Part shown: piece by piece, positions 16,674-26,058 of the stretch
Numbering within the stretch: position 1 is the first letter of the stretch
How the letters are laid out: each line of letters starts with the position of its first letter
Assembly: GCF_000400505.1 (NCBI RefSeq)
Contig: NZ_CM001857.1
Span: 2,149,635-2,213,634 of the forward strand
Length of the DNA stretch: 64,000 nt
Reading direction: 5' to 3'
From: Musicola paradisiaca NCPPB 2511
Lineage (GTDB): Bacteria; Pseudomonadota; Gammaproteobacteria; Enterobacterales; Enterobacteriaceae
The notes under the pieces: model-generated
Seen by the model: only the letters and a program-made list of their open reading frames with translations
Database searches by the model: none
What the model was told of the DNA's origin: nothing
Translations under genes and position numbers: made by a program

Positions 16674-18077
16674 TTAATGGAGATCGCCATTCATGTAGCG
16701 GGACAGGAAATCGTACACTTCCGGCCGGTGGCAATAGGAGACGTTAAACCGCAGCCAGGGCTCCTGACAGGGCTCGACGTGGAACAAGTGCCCCGGCGCC
16801 AGCAGGATGCCGTGCTCGGCTGCGGTGCGGGTCATCGCCATGAGATCCACCGCTTTCGGCAGGCAAGCCCACAGAAACGGCCCGCCCTCGGGGCGGTGAA
16901 ACAGACGCAGGCCGATCCCTTCCAGCCGGTCGCACACGGCGTTTTGCGCCTCGGCCAGCCTGGCCGCCAGGCCTTTGAGGTGCAGATTCCAGCCTTTTTC
17001 CGTCAGCATCGACCATAACAGCGTTTCGGTGAGCTCCGAGGTGGTGAGCCCGTGGATCATCTTATAGAGCATCAGCTTCTCATTCAGCGCTTCATCGCAG
17101 GCGATAAACCCGGCCCGCAGCTCCGGCGACAGCGTTTTAGAAAAGCTGCCGATATAACAAACCCGGCGCAGTTGGTCTTGGCTGGCCAGCGTCGTCAACC
17201 CGGATGGCGTTAATCCAGCCATCACGTCATTGTCCACCAGCGTGAAGTCGTAGGTTTGCGCCAGTTGCAGCAGCCGGGCGCTGACCCGCGGATGTAATGA
17301 TGAACCGGTGGGGTTGTGCAGCCGGCTGGTGGTGAAGAACAGCTTCGGCCGATGTTGACGCAACTGCTGCTCCAGCTCCACGAGATCGTAGCCGTCGGGG
17401 CTGCGTCGGGCGCCGACCAGATTCAGGCCGAATGCCCGTAATTGGATAAAAAAAGTGCTGTTGCCGGGGGAGTCGACGAAGACGGTGTCGCCTGCCCGGG
17501 TCAGGCAATGCACCAGCAGGATCAGCGCCTGCGTGGCGCCGGAGGTGGTCATGATTTGCCGGGCCGGTACGTGGATGGCGCGCCGGGCCAGCACCTGCTC
17601 CAGCTGTTGACGCAACGGCAGCAACCCCTGGGGCGAGGAGTATTGCGTCAGGTTATGGGTTTTGTTGCGCGCCAGCCGGGTCAGGGCCTGGCGCATGCCG
17701 TCGCCATACAGCCATTGCGGATGGATCCAGCCGCAACCTGCTTTCAGTAATGCGTTGTTTTCCTCGTAAGCGCGTTGGATCAGCCATAGCCTGTCCACCT
17801 TCACATCGATGCCCGGTTCCGGTTCGACGACGCCGCGCGGCAGCGTATCGCTGACAAAATATCCCCGCCCGGCCTGCGCGACGAGAAAGCCTTCCGCCAC
17901 CAGCCGGCTATAAGCGTTAGTCACCGTCATCACACTGACGTTGAAAAACTGGGCTTGCTGCCGGATGGAAGGCAGGCGCGTGCCTGGGGCCAATTGCCGT
18001 TTGGTAATTTGTCCGGCGATGCGGTCAACAATTTGCCGCACCAGCGGCTGCGTCGATGTCGTATCCAAAAGCCCCAT
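16674..18077 (-). CDS. MocR-type regulator (GntR helix-turn-helix fused to PLP aminotransferase fold)
   Basis: A 467-residue protein. The N-terminal winged helix (about 8-75) has PGTRLPSIRQQAQFFNVSVMTVTNAYSRL. A fold-type I aminotransferase domain follows, with the pyridoxal-phosphate lysine in SFSKTLSPELRAGF and the aspartate in LVDNDVMAG. MocR proteins use PLP, often in an imine with a substrate amine, as effector rather than catalyst. The start MGLLDTT (18077) has GGAGAC before it. It is divergent from the peptide-type ABC operon, which it most likely controls. GGTGC repeats lie in the gap. Confidence 0.9.
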   Translation of the reverse strand: MGLLDTTSTQPLVRQIVDRIAGQITKRQLAPGTRLPSIRQQAQFFNVSVMTVTNAYSRLVAEGFLVAQAGRGYFVSDTLPRGVVEPEPGIDVKVDRLWLIQRAYEENNALLKAGCGWIHPQWLYGDGMRQALTRLARNKTHNLTQYSSPQGLLPLRQQLEQVLARRAIHVPARQIMTTSGATQALILLVHCLTRAGDTVFVDSPGNSTFFIQLRAFGLNLVGARRSPDGYDLVELEQQLRQHRPKLFFTTSRLHNPTGSSLHPRVSARLLQLAQTYDFTLVDNDVMAGLTPSGLTTLASQDQLRRVCYIGSFSKTLSPELRAGFIACDEALNEKLMLYKMIHGLTTSELTETLLWSMLTEKGWNLHLKGLAARLAEAQNAVCDRLEGIGLRLFHRPEGGPFLWACLPKAVDLMAMTRTAAEHGILLAPGHLFHVEPCQEPWLRFNVSYCHRPEVYDFLSRYMNGDLH

Positions 18078-18113
18078 TTTTGTCTCCGATTTGTCGCTTT
18101 TTTGTTCTTTTCT

Positions 18114-18169
18114 GGTGCGAGAGATGCACCGCAATGATGAGTTTCTAAAAAAACGCATTCTGAAGGTGC
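18114..18169. promoter_or_regulatory. GGTGC repeats in the MocR/ABC divergent gap
   Basis: GGTGC (18114-18118), its inverse GCACC (18126-18130) and a further direct GGTGC (18165-18169) lie between the divergent starts at 18077 and 18305. MocR regulators are known to bind direct repeats with or without an inverted one, so this three-site arrangement is a candidate operator. Confidence 0.5.
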
Positions 18170-18304
18170 AAGGCTAACATACTGTTATTAAATATTTTAT
18201 TTTCACTGTATATATGTGCTTGTCCCGTCGGCTCCTATACTGGCGTTGACTGAGCATCCTTGTAAATAGCGTATTCGTTTTCTTAATCATGTGAGGAGAT
18301 GGCA

Positions 18305-19939
18305 ATGAAGCATGACCGTTTATCCCCGGCGAACGTTTCTTCCCCTGTCCGGCAACGTTTGCCCCTGCTTGGCGCATTGTCTCTGGCCATGATGCACTGG
18401 CTTCCCGCCATGCCTGCCGTCGCCGATACGCTGCGTATTGTTCCTGCGTCCAACATTACCGTGCTGGATCCGATATGGACCACCGCCTACGCCAGCCGCA
18501 ACTTCGGCTATATGGTGTTTGACACCCTGTTTGGCACCGATGCGGGCGGCGCCATCAAACCGCAGATGGTGCAGGACTGGCAAACCAGCGACGACAAGAA
18601 AACCTGGACGTTTACCCTGCGCGAAGGGCTGGCGTTCAGCGATGGCGCGCCAGTCACCAGCGCCGATGTGCTGGCTTCCCTGAAACGCTGGATGGCGCGA
18701 GATACCTTGGGCGGGCTGATGGCCGGGGCGTTGGATCATGACGACGTCGTCAATGACCGTACCTTTAAACTGGTTTTCCGCACGCCGTTCGGCCCGGTGC
18801 TGGAGGCGCTGGGTAAACCGTCTTCCAACGTACCGTTCATCATGCCGAAGCGGATTGCCGATACCCCGGCGGATACGCCGATCAAGGAGATTATCGGTTC
18901 CGGGCCGTATGTGTTTGAAACCGAAAAATTCCGGCCGGGCGAGAGTCTGTGGTTCCGCAAAAACACCGCCTATAAGCCTCGCAGTGAGCCGCCATCAGGC
19001 ACCGCTGGCGGTAAACAGGTGTTTGTCGATGAGGTGGAGTGGAAAATCATCCGCGACCCGCAAACGCAGATGAACGCGCTGTTGGCCAACGAAGTGGACA
19101 TTCTGGAGCAGCCGGCCTTCGAGCAGCTTCCCACGTTGGGGAAAACCCCTCATGTGCAGCTGATCAATGCGCAGCCTAATGGCTATCAGTTCATGTTCCG
19201 CTTCAACTTCATTCAGCCGCCGTTCAATGACGAGAAGGTGCGGCAGGCGGCGATGCTGGCGCTCGGCCAGGAGCCGATGCTGCGCACTCAAGTCGGGCAG
19301 CCGCAATACTATCGCACCTGCGCCAGCCTGTTCCCTTGCGGCACGCCTTATGCTTCCGACCCTGGCGCGGCTTTCACCGGCAAAGCGGATCCGGCGCGGG
19401 CCAAAGCGCTGTTGCAGCAGTCTGGCTATAAAGGCGAGCCCATCGTGCTGTTGCGCCCGACCGATAACGCCACCATCGGCAAGTTGCCGCTGGTCGCTCA
19501 GCAGATGCTGCAACAGGCCGGGTTCAAGGTGGAAATGATGAATATGGACTGGCAGAGCCTGGTGTCGCGGCGGGCGAAGAAAGATGCGCCCAACGCCGGG
19601 GGCTGGAATGCCTTTATCAGCGCCTGGGGCGCGGAGGATATCCAGAATCCGCTGAACAACGCCATGCTGAATGCCACCGGCGACAAGGGCTGGTTCGGCT
19701 GGCAGAACGATCCGCAGCTGGAAGCGTTGAAAGCGCGCTTCGCGGCGGCGACCGACGACGCCGTGAAACAGCAACTGGCCGGTGAGATCCAACGTCATGC
19801 TTATCAGGTGGTGACGCATGTTCCATTGGGGCAGTACATGATCCCGGCGGCGGTGCGCGATACGGTCAGCGGCATTGTGCCGGCCGGGGCGCAGGTGTAC
19901 TGGAATATTCGTAAGGGTAGCGCCCCGAACGCCCAATAG
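18305..19939 (+). CDS. Peptide-type ABC substrate-binding protein (SBP_bac_5)
   Basis: A 544-residue exported binding protein of the DppA/OppA/GsiB class. A long signal peptide (about 1-38) ends MPAVADTLRI. The mature part has VLDPIWTTAYASRNFGYMVFDTLF, WTFTLREGLAFSDGAPVTSADVLASLKR and GSGPYVFE, standard signatures of the family. The first ATG (18299) directly abuts GAGGAG, so ATG 18305 is the better start. It is the first gene of a four-gene importer operon. The ligand may be a peptide, an opine-like compound or another amide. Confidence 0.9.
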   Translation: MKHDRLSPANVSSPVRQRLPLLGALSLAMMHWLPAMPAVADTLRIVPASNITVLDPIWTTAYASRNFGYMVFDTLFGTDAGGAIKPQMVQDWQTSDDKKTWTFTLREGLAFSDGAPVTSADVLASLKRWMARDTLGGLMAGALDHDDVVNDRTFKLVFRTPFGPVLEALGKPSSNVPFIMPKRIADTPADTPIKEIIGSGPYVFETEKFRPGESLWFRKNTAYKPRSEPPSGTAGGKQVFVDEVEWKIIRDPQTQMNALLANEVDILEQPAFEQLPTLGKTPHVQLINAQPNGYQFMFRFNFIQPPFNDEKVRQAAMLALGQEPMLRTQVGQPQYYRTCASLFPCGTPYASDPGAAFTGKADPARAKALLQQSGYKGEPIVLLRPTDNATIGKLPLVAQQMLQQAGFKVEMMNMDWQSLVSRRAKKDAPNAGGWNAFISAWGAEDIQNPLNNAMLNATGDKGWFGWQNDPQLEALKARFAAATDDAVKQQLAGEIQRHAYQVVTHVPLGQYMIPAAVRDTVSGIVPAGAQVYWNIRKGSAPNAQ

Positions 19940-19957
19940 TCATACGGGAGGGTTCCT

Positions 19958-20899
19958 ATGTTGATGTTTATGGCAAAACGGCTGTTTAGCCTGATCCCGG
20001 TGCTGATGATTGTCGCGGTGATGGTGTTCATGATTGTGCGCCTCACTCCCGGCGACCCGGCGGCGATCATCGGCGGCAACGGCGCCAGCGGCGAAGATCT
20101 GGAACGCATTCGCGCCCAATTAGGACTGACGTTGCCGTTGTGGCAGCAGTTTGGTATCTGGTGCCAGCACGTCGCCAACGGTGATTTGGGGTACTCCTAT
20201 TTCCTCAACGCGCCGGTCATCGACCTGATCGGCCAGCGTCTGGGGCCGACCCTGTCGCTGACGTTGCTGACGCTGGTGTTGACCGTACTGATCGCGGTAC
20301 CGCTGGGGACGCTGGCGGCCTGGAAGATGGGCGGCTGGCTGGATCGGTCGGTGATGGCGTTTTCGGTCGCCGGCTTTTCGATCCCGGTGTTCGTCATCGG
20401 CTATGTGTTGATCTATTTCCTGGCGTTAAAAACCTCGCTGTTGCCGGTTCAGGGCTACCAGCCGTTGAGCGCCGGTTTCTGGCCCTGGCTGCGTCAACTG
20501 ATTCTGCCTTGTCTGTCGTTGTCGATTACCTATGTGGCGCTGCTGGCCAGGGTGACGCGCGCGGCAGTCAGCGAGGCGCTGACCGAGGACTACATCCGTA
20601 CCGCCCGCGCCAAAGGGATTGATGAGTGGCGCGTGCTCACGGGGCATGCGCTGAGAAATGCGGCGGTGCCGGTGGCAACCATCATCGGCGTCAGCGCGGC
20701 GTTGTTGTTGGGGGGCGTGGTGGTCACGGAAACCGTGTTCGCGGTGCCGGGGCTGGGGCAGTTGACCGTAGACGCGGTGCTTAACCGGGACTTCCCGGTG
20801 TTGCAGGGCGTGGTGCTGTTCTTCGCGCTGGCGTATGTGGTGGTGAATATGCTGGTGGATATCAGCTATCTGGTGCTCGATCCGCGTATTCGCTATTGA
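19958..20899 (+). CDS. DppB/GsiC-type ABC permease
   Basis: A 313-residue membrane protein with about six helices. It opens MAKRLFSLIPVLMIVAVMVFMIVRLTPGDP, as DppB does, and carries the EAA loop EDYIRTARAKGIDEWRVLTGHALRNA that docks to the ATPase. It ends LDPRIRY, the family terminus. GGGAGGG precedes the ATG, 18 bp after the binding-protein gene. Confidence 0.9.
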   Translation: MLMFMAKRLFSLIPVLMIVAVMVFMIVRLTPGDPAAIIGGNGASGEDLERIRAQLGLTLPLWQQFGIWCQHVANGDLGYSYFLNAPVIDLIGQRLGPTLSLTLLTLVLTVLIAVPLGTLAAWKMGGWLDRSVMAFSVAGFSIPVFVIGYVLIYFLALKTSLLPVQGYQPLSAGFWPWLRQLILPCLSLSITYVALLARVTRAAVSEALTEDYIRTARAKGIDEWRVLTGHALRNAAVPVATIIGVSAALLLGGVVVTETVFAVPGLGQLTVDAVLNRDFPVLQGVVLFFALAYVVVNMLVDISYLVLDPRIRY

Positions 20900-20930
20900 G
20901 CGCGGGTTGACCTGACCCGGAGACGAGACA

Positions 20931-21803
20931 ATGAATACCCTGAAAAAATTGTGGCGCAACCTGTCGGTACGTTGTGGGACGCTGGTATTGGCGCTGTTGC
21001 TCTGCTTCGGCGTGTTGGCGCCGGTGCTCGGTACCTTTGACCCCACCACCATCGATTACAACTTTATTTCCGTTGCGGCGGGAACACATGGCGACGTGAC
21101 GCTGATGGATGGCCGCACCATTTCTCATCTGTTTCTGATGGGGAGCGACAGCATGGGGCGGGATATCTGGAGCCGGGTACTGTTCGGTACGCGCATCTCG
21201 TTGCTGGTTGGCGTTGCGACGGCGCTGATGGCGGTCGCAGGCGGATGCCTGATCGGCATGTTGGCGGGCTATTACCGCCGGTTCGACATGGTGTTGATGC
21301 GCGTGGTTGACGGGTTGATGGCGATCCCCTCGGTGTTGCTGGCTATCACGCTGGTGGCGATGTTGGGCGCCAGCCTGCCGACCGTGGTGCTGGCGATCGC
21401 CATCCCGGAAGTGCCGCGTGTGACCCGGCTGGTGCGTTCGTTGGTGATCAGCCTGCGCGATGAACCCTTTGTGGAGGCGGCCAGAGCGCTGGCGACGCCG
21501 TCCATGACCATTCTGTGGCGCGATATTCTGCCGAATTCGCTGGCGCCGTTGCTGGTGCAGGGCACCTTTATCGCCGCCTCGGCCATCATGACCGAAGCCA
21601 TTCTGAGCTTTCTCGGTCTGGGATTGCCGGCGGATATCCCTACCTGGGGCAACATCATGTCCGAAGGGCGCATTCAGTTTGCGCAGAACCCCGGCAATGT
21701 GCTGTTCCCGGCGCTGTTTCTGGTGCCGACCGTACTGGCGTTCAACCTGCTGGGCGATGGCCTGCGCGACGTCTTCGATCCCAAATTCGCCCAACGCGCC
21801 TGA
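20931..21803 (+). CDS. DppC/GsiD-type ABC permease
   Basis: A 290-residue partner permease. After the N-terminal helix it has LMGSDSMGRDIWSRVLFGTRISLLVGV, the DppC signature, and the EAA loop EPFVEAARALATPSMTILWRDILPNS, then GLPADIPTWGNIMSEGR and GDGLRDVFDPKF. It is 31 bp after the first permease, with CGGAGA before the start. Confidence 0.9.
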   Translation: MNTLKKLWRNLSVRCGTLVLALLLCFGVLAPVLGTFDPTTIDYNFISVAAGTHGDVTLMDGRTISHLFLMGSDSMGRDIWSRVLFGTRISLLVGVATALMAVAGGCLIGMLAGYYRRFDMVLMRVVDGLMAIPSVLLAITLVAMLGASLPTVVLAIAIPEVPRVTRLVRSLVISLRDEPFVEAARALATPSMTILWRDILPNSLAPLLVQGTFIAASAIMTEAILSFLGLGLPADIPTWGNIMSEGRIQFAQNPGNVLFPALFLVPTVLAFNLLGDGLRDVFDPKFAQRA

Positions 21804-21826
21804 TGGCCGCTATTCGGAGGAAAACC

Positions 21827-23497
21827 ATGTCTGCCGTGTTTGCTCTCGATTCCGACCCGCAATTAACGCCGATCGCCGATCCGGCGCTATTGACGATTGA
21901 TCGCTTGCGCGTGGCGCTGCCGGCTGGCGGCGATCGCGCCGACGCGATAGAAGACTTGTCCCTGACCCTGCATCCAGGGCAAACCCTGTGTGTGGTGGGG
22001 GAATCCGGCTCCGGCAAATCGGTGCTGGCCATGACATTGATGGGCCTGTTGGCCGGTGAACTGACCGTGCGGCATGGCACGGTGCGGCTGGGGGACACCC
22101 TGTTGCTGAATCAAGGGCGGTATGCGGCGCCGGCGGTGCTCAAAGCGTTGCGCGGCGCGCAGATCGGTATGGTGTTTCAGGAGCCGATGACCGCGCTTAA
22201 CCCGGTGGTGATTTGCGGGAAGCAGATGGATGAAATGTTGCGCGCACACAGCCGGATGTCGCGGGATGAGCGCAAAGCGGCGATTCTGGCGATATTCGCC
22301 CGGGTACAATTGCCGGATCCCGAACGTATCTACCACAGCTATCCGCACCAGCTCTCCGGCGGCCAGCGGCAACGCATCGTGATCGCCATGGCGGTGATTT
22401 TGCGCCCGCGTCTGCTGATTTGCGATGAGCCGACGACGGCGCTGGATGTCACCACCCAACGGGAAATCCTCAGCCTGATCCGTGAGTTACAACAAGAAAA
22501 TGGCTGTGCGGTGTTGTTCATCACGCACGATATGGGGGTGGTGGCGGAGATTGCCGATGACGTGCTGGTGATGCACTTAGGCGCCGTCGTGGAGCAGGGG
22601 GCGGCGGCACAGGTTCTGCGGCAGCCATCCCAGGCGTATACCCGGATGCTGCTCGATTGCGTGCCTGACGGCGTACCGTGCCGCAGCGGCGACAAGCAGC
22701 GCGGCACGCCGCTGCTGAATGCTGACGCGGTGGTGAAAAACTATGTCCGTCGTACTTTTCTCGGCCGTCGTCAGACCGTGGCCGCCCTGCGTGACGCCAG
22801 CCTGGCGGTGCACTACGGCGAGACCGTGGGCATCGTCGGCGAGTCCGGCTCGGGCAAATCCACCTTCGCCCGCTGTCTGATGCGGCTCATCGACCCGTCA
22901 TCCGGCGTGATCCAGTGGGGGGAAAAGGCGGTGCAATCGCTGCCGGAACGCCAGTTATGGTCGCTGCGCTCGCAAGTTCAGATGGTGTTTCAGGATCCCA
23001 ATCGCTCGTTTAACCCACGGCGTACCGTGGGCTCGTCGATCCGCGAGGGCGCCATGAATTTCGGCCTGAGCCGCGAGAGCGCGCAGGCGCTGGCCGAGAC
23101 GTTGATGGATCGCATCCGCTTGCCGCGCGAGTCGCTGTCGCGCTATCCGCATCAATTCTCCGGCGGTCAGCGCCAGCGGTTGGCCATCGCCCGCGCGTTG
23201 GCGTGTAAGCCGCGCGTGCTGGTGGCCGACGAAGCGGTGTCGGCGTTGGATGTATCGGTGCAGCAACAGATTCTGGCGCTGCTGGAAGAGATTCAGCGCG
23301 ATCTGGGGCTGGGGATGATCTTCGTCACCCACGACCTGCGCGTCGCTGCCCGGTTGTGCGATCGGCTGATCGTGATGCAGCAGGGCGCCATTATCGAACA
23401 AGGGCCGACCGCGCAGCTGTTTGCGGCGCCGCAGCAGGCTTATACCCGCAGTTTGCTACAGGCGATGCCGCGTTGGGTTACGCCATCGAGGGCATGA
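21827..23497 (+). CDS. Fused double ABC ATPase (GsiA-like)
   Basis: A 556-residue protein with two complete ATPase modules, equivalent to DppD and DppF joined. Module 1 (about 15-270) has [29 protein letters not shown] and [13 protein letters not shown]. Module 2 (about 295-545) has [31 protein letters not shown] and [13 protein letters not shown]. The C-terminal tails after each module fit the oligopeptide subgroup. Fused ATPases are also seen in the glutathione importer GsiA. The open frame extends upstream inside the permease, but ATG 21827 with CGGAGGAAAACC is the start. Confidence 0.9.
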   Translation: MSAVFALDSDPQLTPIADPALLTIDRLRVALPAGGDRADAIEDLSLTLHPGQTLCVVGESGSGKSVLAMTLMGLLAGELTVRHGTVRLGDTLLLNQGRYAAPAVLKALRGAQIGMVFQEPMTALNPVVICGKQMDEMLRAHSRMSRDERKAAILAIFARVQLPDPERIYHSYPHQLSGGQRQRIVIAMAVILRPRLLICDEPTTALDVTTQREILSLIRELQQENGCAVLFITHDMGVVAEIADDVLVMHLGAVVEQGAAAQVLRQPSQAYTRMLLDCVPDGVPCRSGDKQRGTPLLNADAVVKNYVRRTFLGRRQTVAALRDASLAVHYGETVGIVGESGSGKSTFARCLMRLIDPSSGVIQWGEKAVQSLPERQLWSLRSQVQMVFQDPNRSFNPRRTVGSSIREGAMNFGLSRESAQALAETLMDRIRLPRESLSRYPHQFSGGQRQRLAIARALACKPRVLVADEAVSALDVSVQQQILALLEEIQRDLGLGMIFVTHDLRVAARLCDRLIVMQQGAIIEQGPTAQLFAAPQQAYTRSLLQAMPRWVTPSRA

Positions 23498-23543
23498 TGG
23501 CGTTTAGGACACGACCGACGGCTACCGTCGTCTGGCGTTGAGT

Positions 23544-23597
23544 GAAACCTATCCGTTTTACGAAACCGATCCGTTTTACGAAACCTATCCGTTTTAC
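23544..23597 (+). repeat. 18-bp tandem repeat, three copies, before the amidase gene
   Basis: GAAACCTATCCGTTTTAC, GAAACCGATCCGTTTTAC and GAAACCTATCCGTTTTAC follow directly after one another. They are in frame with the amidase and would read ETYPFY, ETDPFY, ETYPFY if translation began upstream at TTG 23538, which has no visible ribosome site. The small unit and position suggest a recent duplication in the leader. Confidence 0.9.
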
Positions 23598-23618
23598 AAG
23601 GTACAGGATGCATTAACG

Positions 23619-25091
23619 ATGAAGACTGTGATGAGCTGGGATGAGTGGGCCGCGTGTGATGCGACCAAAATGGCGGAACTGGTGAAGCAAGGGGAGGTCA
23701 CGCCCACGGAGCTGGCGCAGCAAACGGCGGCTGCCGTTGCCCGGATTAATCCGCATATCGGTTCGGTGATCGCGCTGTTCGATGACGCCATCGCTGCGCC
23801 GGAAACCGATGGTACCCGGCTTGACGGCCCGTTTCGTGGCATACCTTTTCTGATGAAAGATTTGGGGCCGGGCGTGAAGGGGCGTTTGCAGGAACAGGGT
23901 TCCAAATTCCTGCGGGGCAACCGACCGGCGGAAGATGCATTTCTTACCACCCAGATCCGCCACGCCGGGTTGAATATCATCGGGCGAACCACGGCGCCGG
24001 AGTTCGGCGTGTGCGGTTCGGTGGAAAATCCGGAGATTTATGTCACCCGTAACCCCTGGAACCCCGACTATACGACGTTCGGCTCTTCTGCCGGCGCCGC
24101 TGCATCGGTTGCGGCGGGCATCACGCCGCTGGCCCATGCCACCGACGGCGGCGGATCTATCCGTATTCCCGCCGGTTCCCAAGGGTTGATCGGCCTGAAA
24201 AGTACCCGCGGGGTGTTTTCGATTGCGCCTGCGTTGTCCGATATCACCGGGTATGTTTCCACCCAGGGCTGCGTCAGCCGCAGCGTCAGGGATACCGCAC
24301 TGTTCGTCGACAGCTGCCGCGGCGGCGCGCCGGGCGAGTTCATGCCCTACTGGAAAAGCGACGAGGCCTATACCCACATCATCAAAAAAGATCCGGCCCC
24401 GTTGCGCATTGCGGTGTCGCACGAATGGGGGCAGTACCGCGCCGAACCCCATTTTGTGAGTGAGCTGGAGCGGACGGTTCGGTTTTTACAAGAGCTGGGT
24501 CATCAGGTGGAGTGGGTGACGCCCGATATCGATTTCGATGAGGCATTCCGGGCGCAAACTACCTGTTACATCAGTAATTTTGCGCAGTTCATCCAGCGCC
24601 TGCTGGAGAAGCGCGGGTTGTCGGCGCCGCCGGATGATCAGGTTGAGCCCATCAACATCAAAATCTGGCAGAAAGGGATTGATATGTCCTACAGCGATCG
24701 CTGGAAAATGCAGGATGTTTTCAATACCACCTCGCGCCGCCTTGGTCGTTTCTATGAGACGTGGGACATGATTCTGACGCCGACATTCTCCAAACCGACG
24801 CCGCTGATGGGCGAGAAGAAATACCTGACGCTGAGCGATAACCCGGATGTGCTCGACTGGTTCTACACCCTGTGGGATATCTTTTCCTATACGCCGCTGG
24901 CCAGCCTGACGGGAACGCCGGGGATTTCGATACCGCTGGCGCGGCAGACATCGGGCGTGCCGCTGGGGATGCATTTCCAGACCCGGCAAGGTAACGACGG
25001 CCAACTGTTACAACTCGCGGCGCAGGTAGAGCGTGCGCTGGGCGGCAGTTTCTTCAATCGCGCATTGCCGGCGGTTCATGTGACTCGTTGA
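23619..25091 (+). CDS. Amidase-signature hydrolase
   Basis: A 490-residue amidase of the Ser-cisSer-Lys family, which hydrolyses carboxamides to acid and ammonia or amine. From the chosen start, the triad is Lys80 in PFLMKDLG, the cis-serine in FGSSAGAAAS (156-157) and the nucleophile Ser180 in ATDGGGSIRIPA. Like many members it ends with a hydrophobic ASLTGTPGISIPLA strand. ATG 23619 has AGGA about ten bases upstream. The open frame runs 27 codons further back through the YPFY repeat. It follows the importer genes by about 120 bp on the same strand, so it likely acts on the imported compound. Confidence 0.9.
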   Translation: MKTVMSWDEWAACDATKMAELVKQGEVTPTELAQQTAAAVARINPHIGSVIALFDDAIAAPETDGTRLDGPFRGIPFLMKDLGPGVKGRLQEQGSKFLRGNRPAEDAFLTTQIRHAGLNIIGRTTAPEFGVCGSVENPEIYVTRNPWNPDYTTFGSSAGAAASVAAGITPLAHATDGGGSIRIPAGSQGLIGLKSTRGVFSIAPALSDITGYVSTQGCVSRSVRDTALFVDSCRGGAPGEFMPYWKSDEAYTHIIKKDPAPLRIAVSHEWGQYRAEPHFVSELERTVRFLQELGHQVEWVTPDIDFDEAFRAQTTCYISNFAQFIQRLLEKRGLSAPPDDQVEPINIKIWQKGIDMSYSDRWKMQDVFNTTSRRLGRFYETWDMILTPTFSKPTPLMGEKKYLTLSDNPDVLDWFYTLWDIFSYTPLASLTGTPGISIPLARQTSGVPLGMHFQTRQGNDGQLLQLAAQVERALGGSFFNRALPAVHVTR

Positions 25092-25348
25092 TGATCCTGT
25101 TGCGGTGAAGGGGCCGCTGATGGCGGGCAAATGCGCGGTATGCCCACAACGCGAGATAAACGCGCCGGCATCGGCCGGGGCTACCGACAAGATGCCGGAC
25201 GCAGGGGGGATGGCCGCGGATGCGGTGTCGCGAAGAGCGAACAGCAGGCAAAGCCAGTCAGCTCGGCAGGTGATGGGGGAGGTTTCACTTCCCGGCGAAT
25301 CAGCGCTATTGTGCAGACCATTCGATGCTGGTTTCAGGAGGTATACGT

Positions 25349-25789
25349 ATGCATAACACCTTGACTATCGACGCTGATTGGGTGCGCTTTTCCACACCGG
25401 ATGCCGTGCTGACGCTAGGATACCGCGCTATTGCCCGCCGTTTTTTCCACCGTGATATCCCATCGCCCTATGAGGTTGAAATGGCGATCGCCGCCATTGA
25501 AGATACGATTCAGGCGACGCCGGCGCTGCATCATGTGGCGTCACATTTCGCTTGTGCCGACGGTTATCTGGCGGCAATCGCCCGCAGTGCTGGCGTGAAC
25601 GGGCCGTTGTTGACTCAACAGCAGATTGAGAACGTATTTAACCGGGTGGCGGATGTGATCGCCGGTAGCCCTAAATATCACGATGAGTTCCCGGACGGCG
25701 CGGATTTCATCAGCTACCTGGTGATTGTGCGCGAACTGTCGCACCACCTGAATATTCAACAGATAACGCTGACCGGCGCCGCGACATAA
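25349..25789 (+). CDS. Small protein of unknown function after the amidase
   Basis: A 146-residue soluble protein I do not recognise. It has no signal peptide or membrane helix. It is rich in short helices, with LTLGYRAIARRFFHRDIPSPYEVEMAIAAIEDTIQ early and FISYLVIVRELSHHLNIQQI near the end, and several histidines. AGGAGG lies eight bases before ATG 25349, so it is well expressed in principle. It lies 257 bp after the amidase on the same strand. It may belong to the amidase operon or stand alone; the gap holds no recognised signal. Confidence 0.7.
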   Translation: MHNTLTIDADWVRFSTPDAVLTLGYRAIARRFFHRDIPSPYEVEMAIAAIEDTIQATPALHHVASHFACADGYLAAIARSAGVNGPLLTQQQIENVFNRVADVIAGSPKYHDEFPDGADFISYLVIVRELSHHLNIQQITLTGAAT

Positions 25790-26058
25790 CCGCCGGCACG
25801 TGCCGCTACGGTTGCCTGCGTTGTGGGATGATCCGTTGTGCCGCCTATCCGGTGCGGGATGAATGATATTCTGATGAGCCTTGTGCGCAGAGCGTTGCGG
25901 CGCGTTTACCCGATAAACCCTGGGTAGCGTGTTGCTCGTGCCGCCTGCGTTGGATCACAGGTTGTTAACCGAAAGCATCCCAGTTGGACACCCGCGCTTT
26001 ACTTTTTTGTGTGCGACATTAACATCGGGGGCACATTTTTCAGCCCCCGTTCATTGTG
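25790..26058. other. Intergenic region without a gene
   Basis: This GC-rich stretch between the small orphan gene and the DUF2946-like gene holds no convincing open frame, repeat or terminator. The promoter of the membrane pair should lie in its right half. Confidence 0.4.

Noticed and set aside
20862..21794. 310-codon His/Arg/Gln-rich open frame opposite the DppC-type permease
   Set aside because: Antisense shadow of a membrane protein; no ribosome site and no protein-like pattern.
21515..21826. Upstream extension of the fused ABC ATPase
   Set aside because: It lies inside the permease gene in another frame. The ATG at 21827 has an excellent ribosome site and matches the family start.
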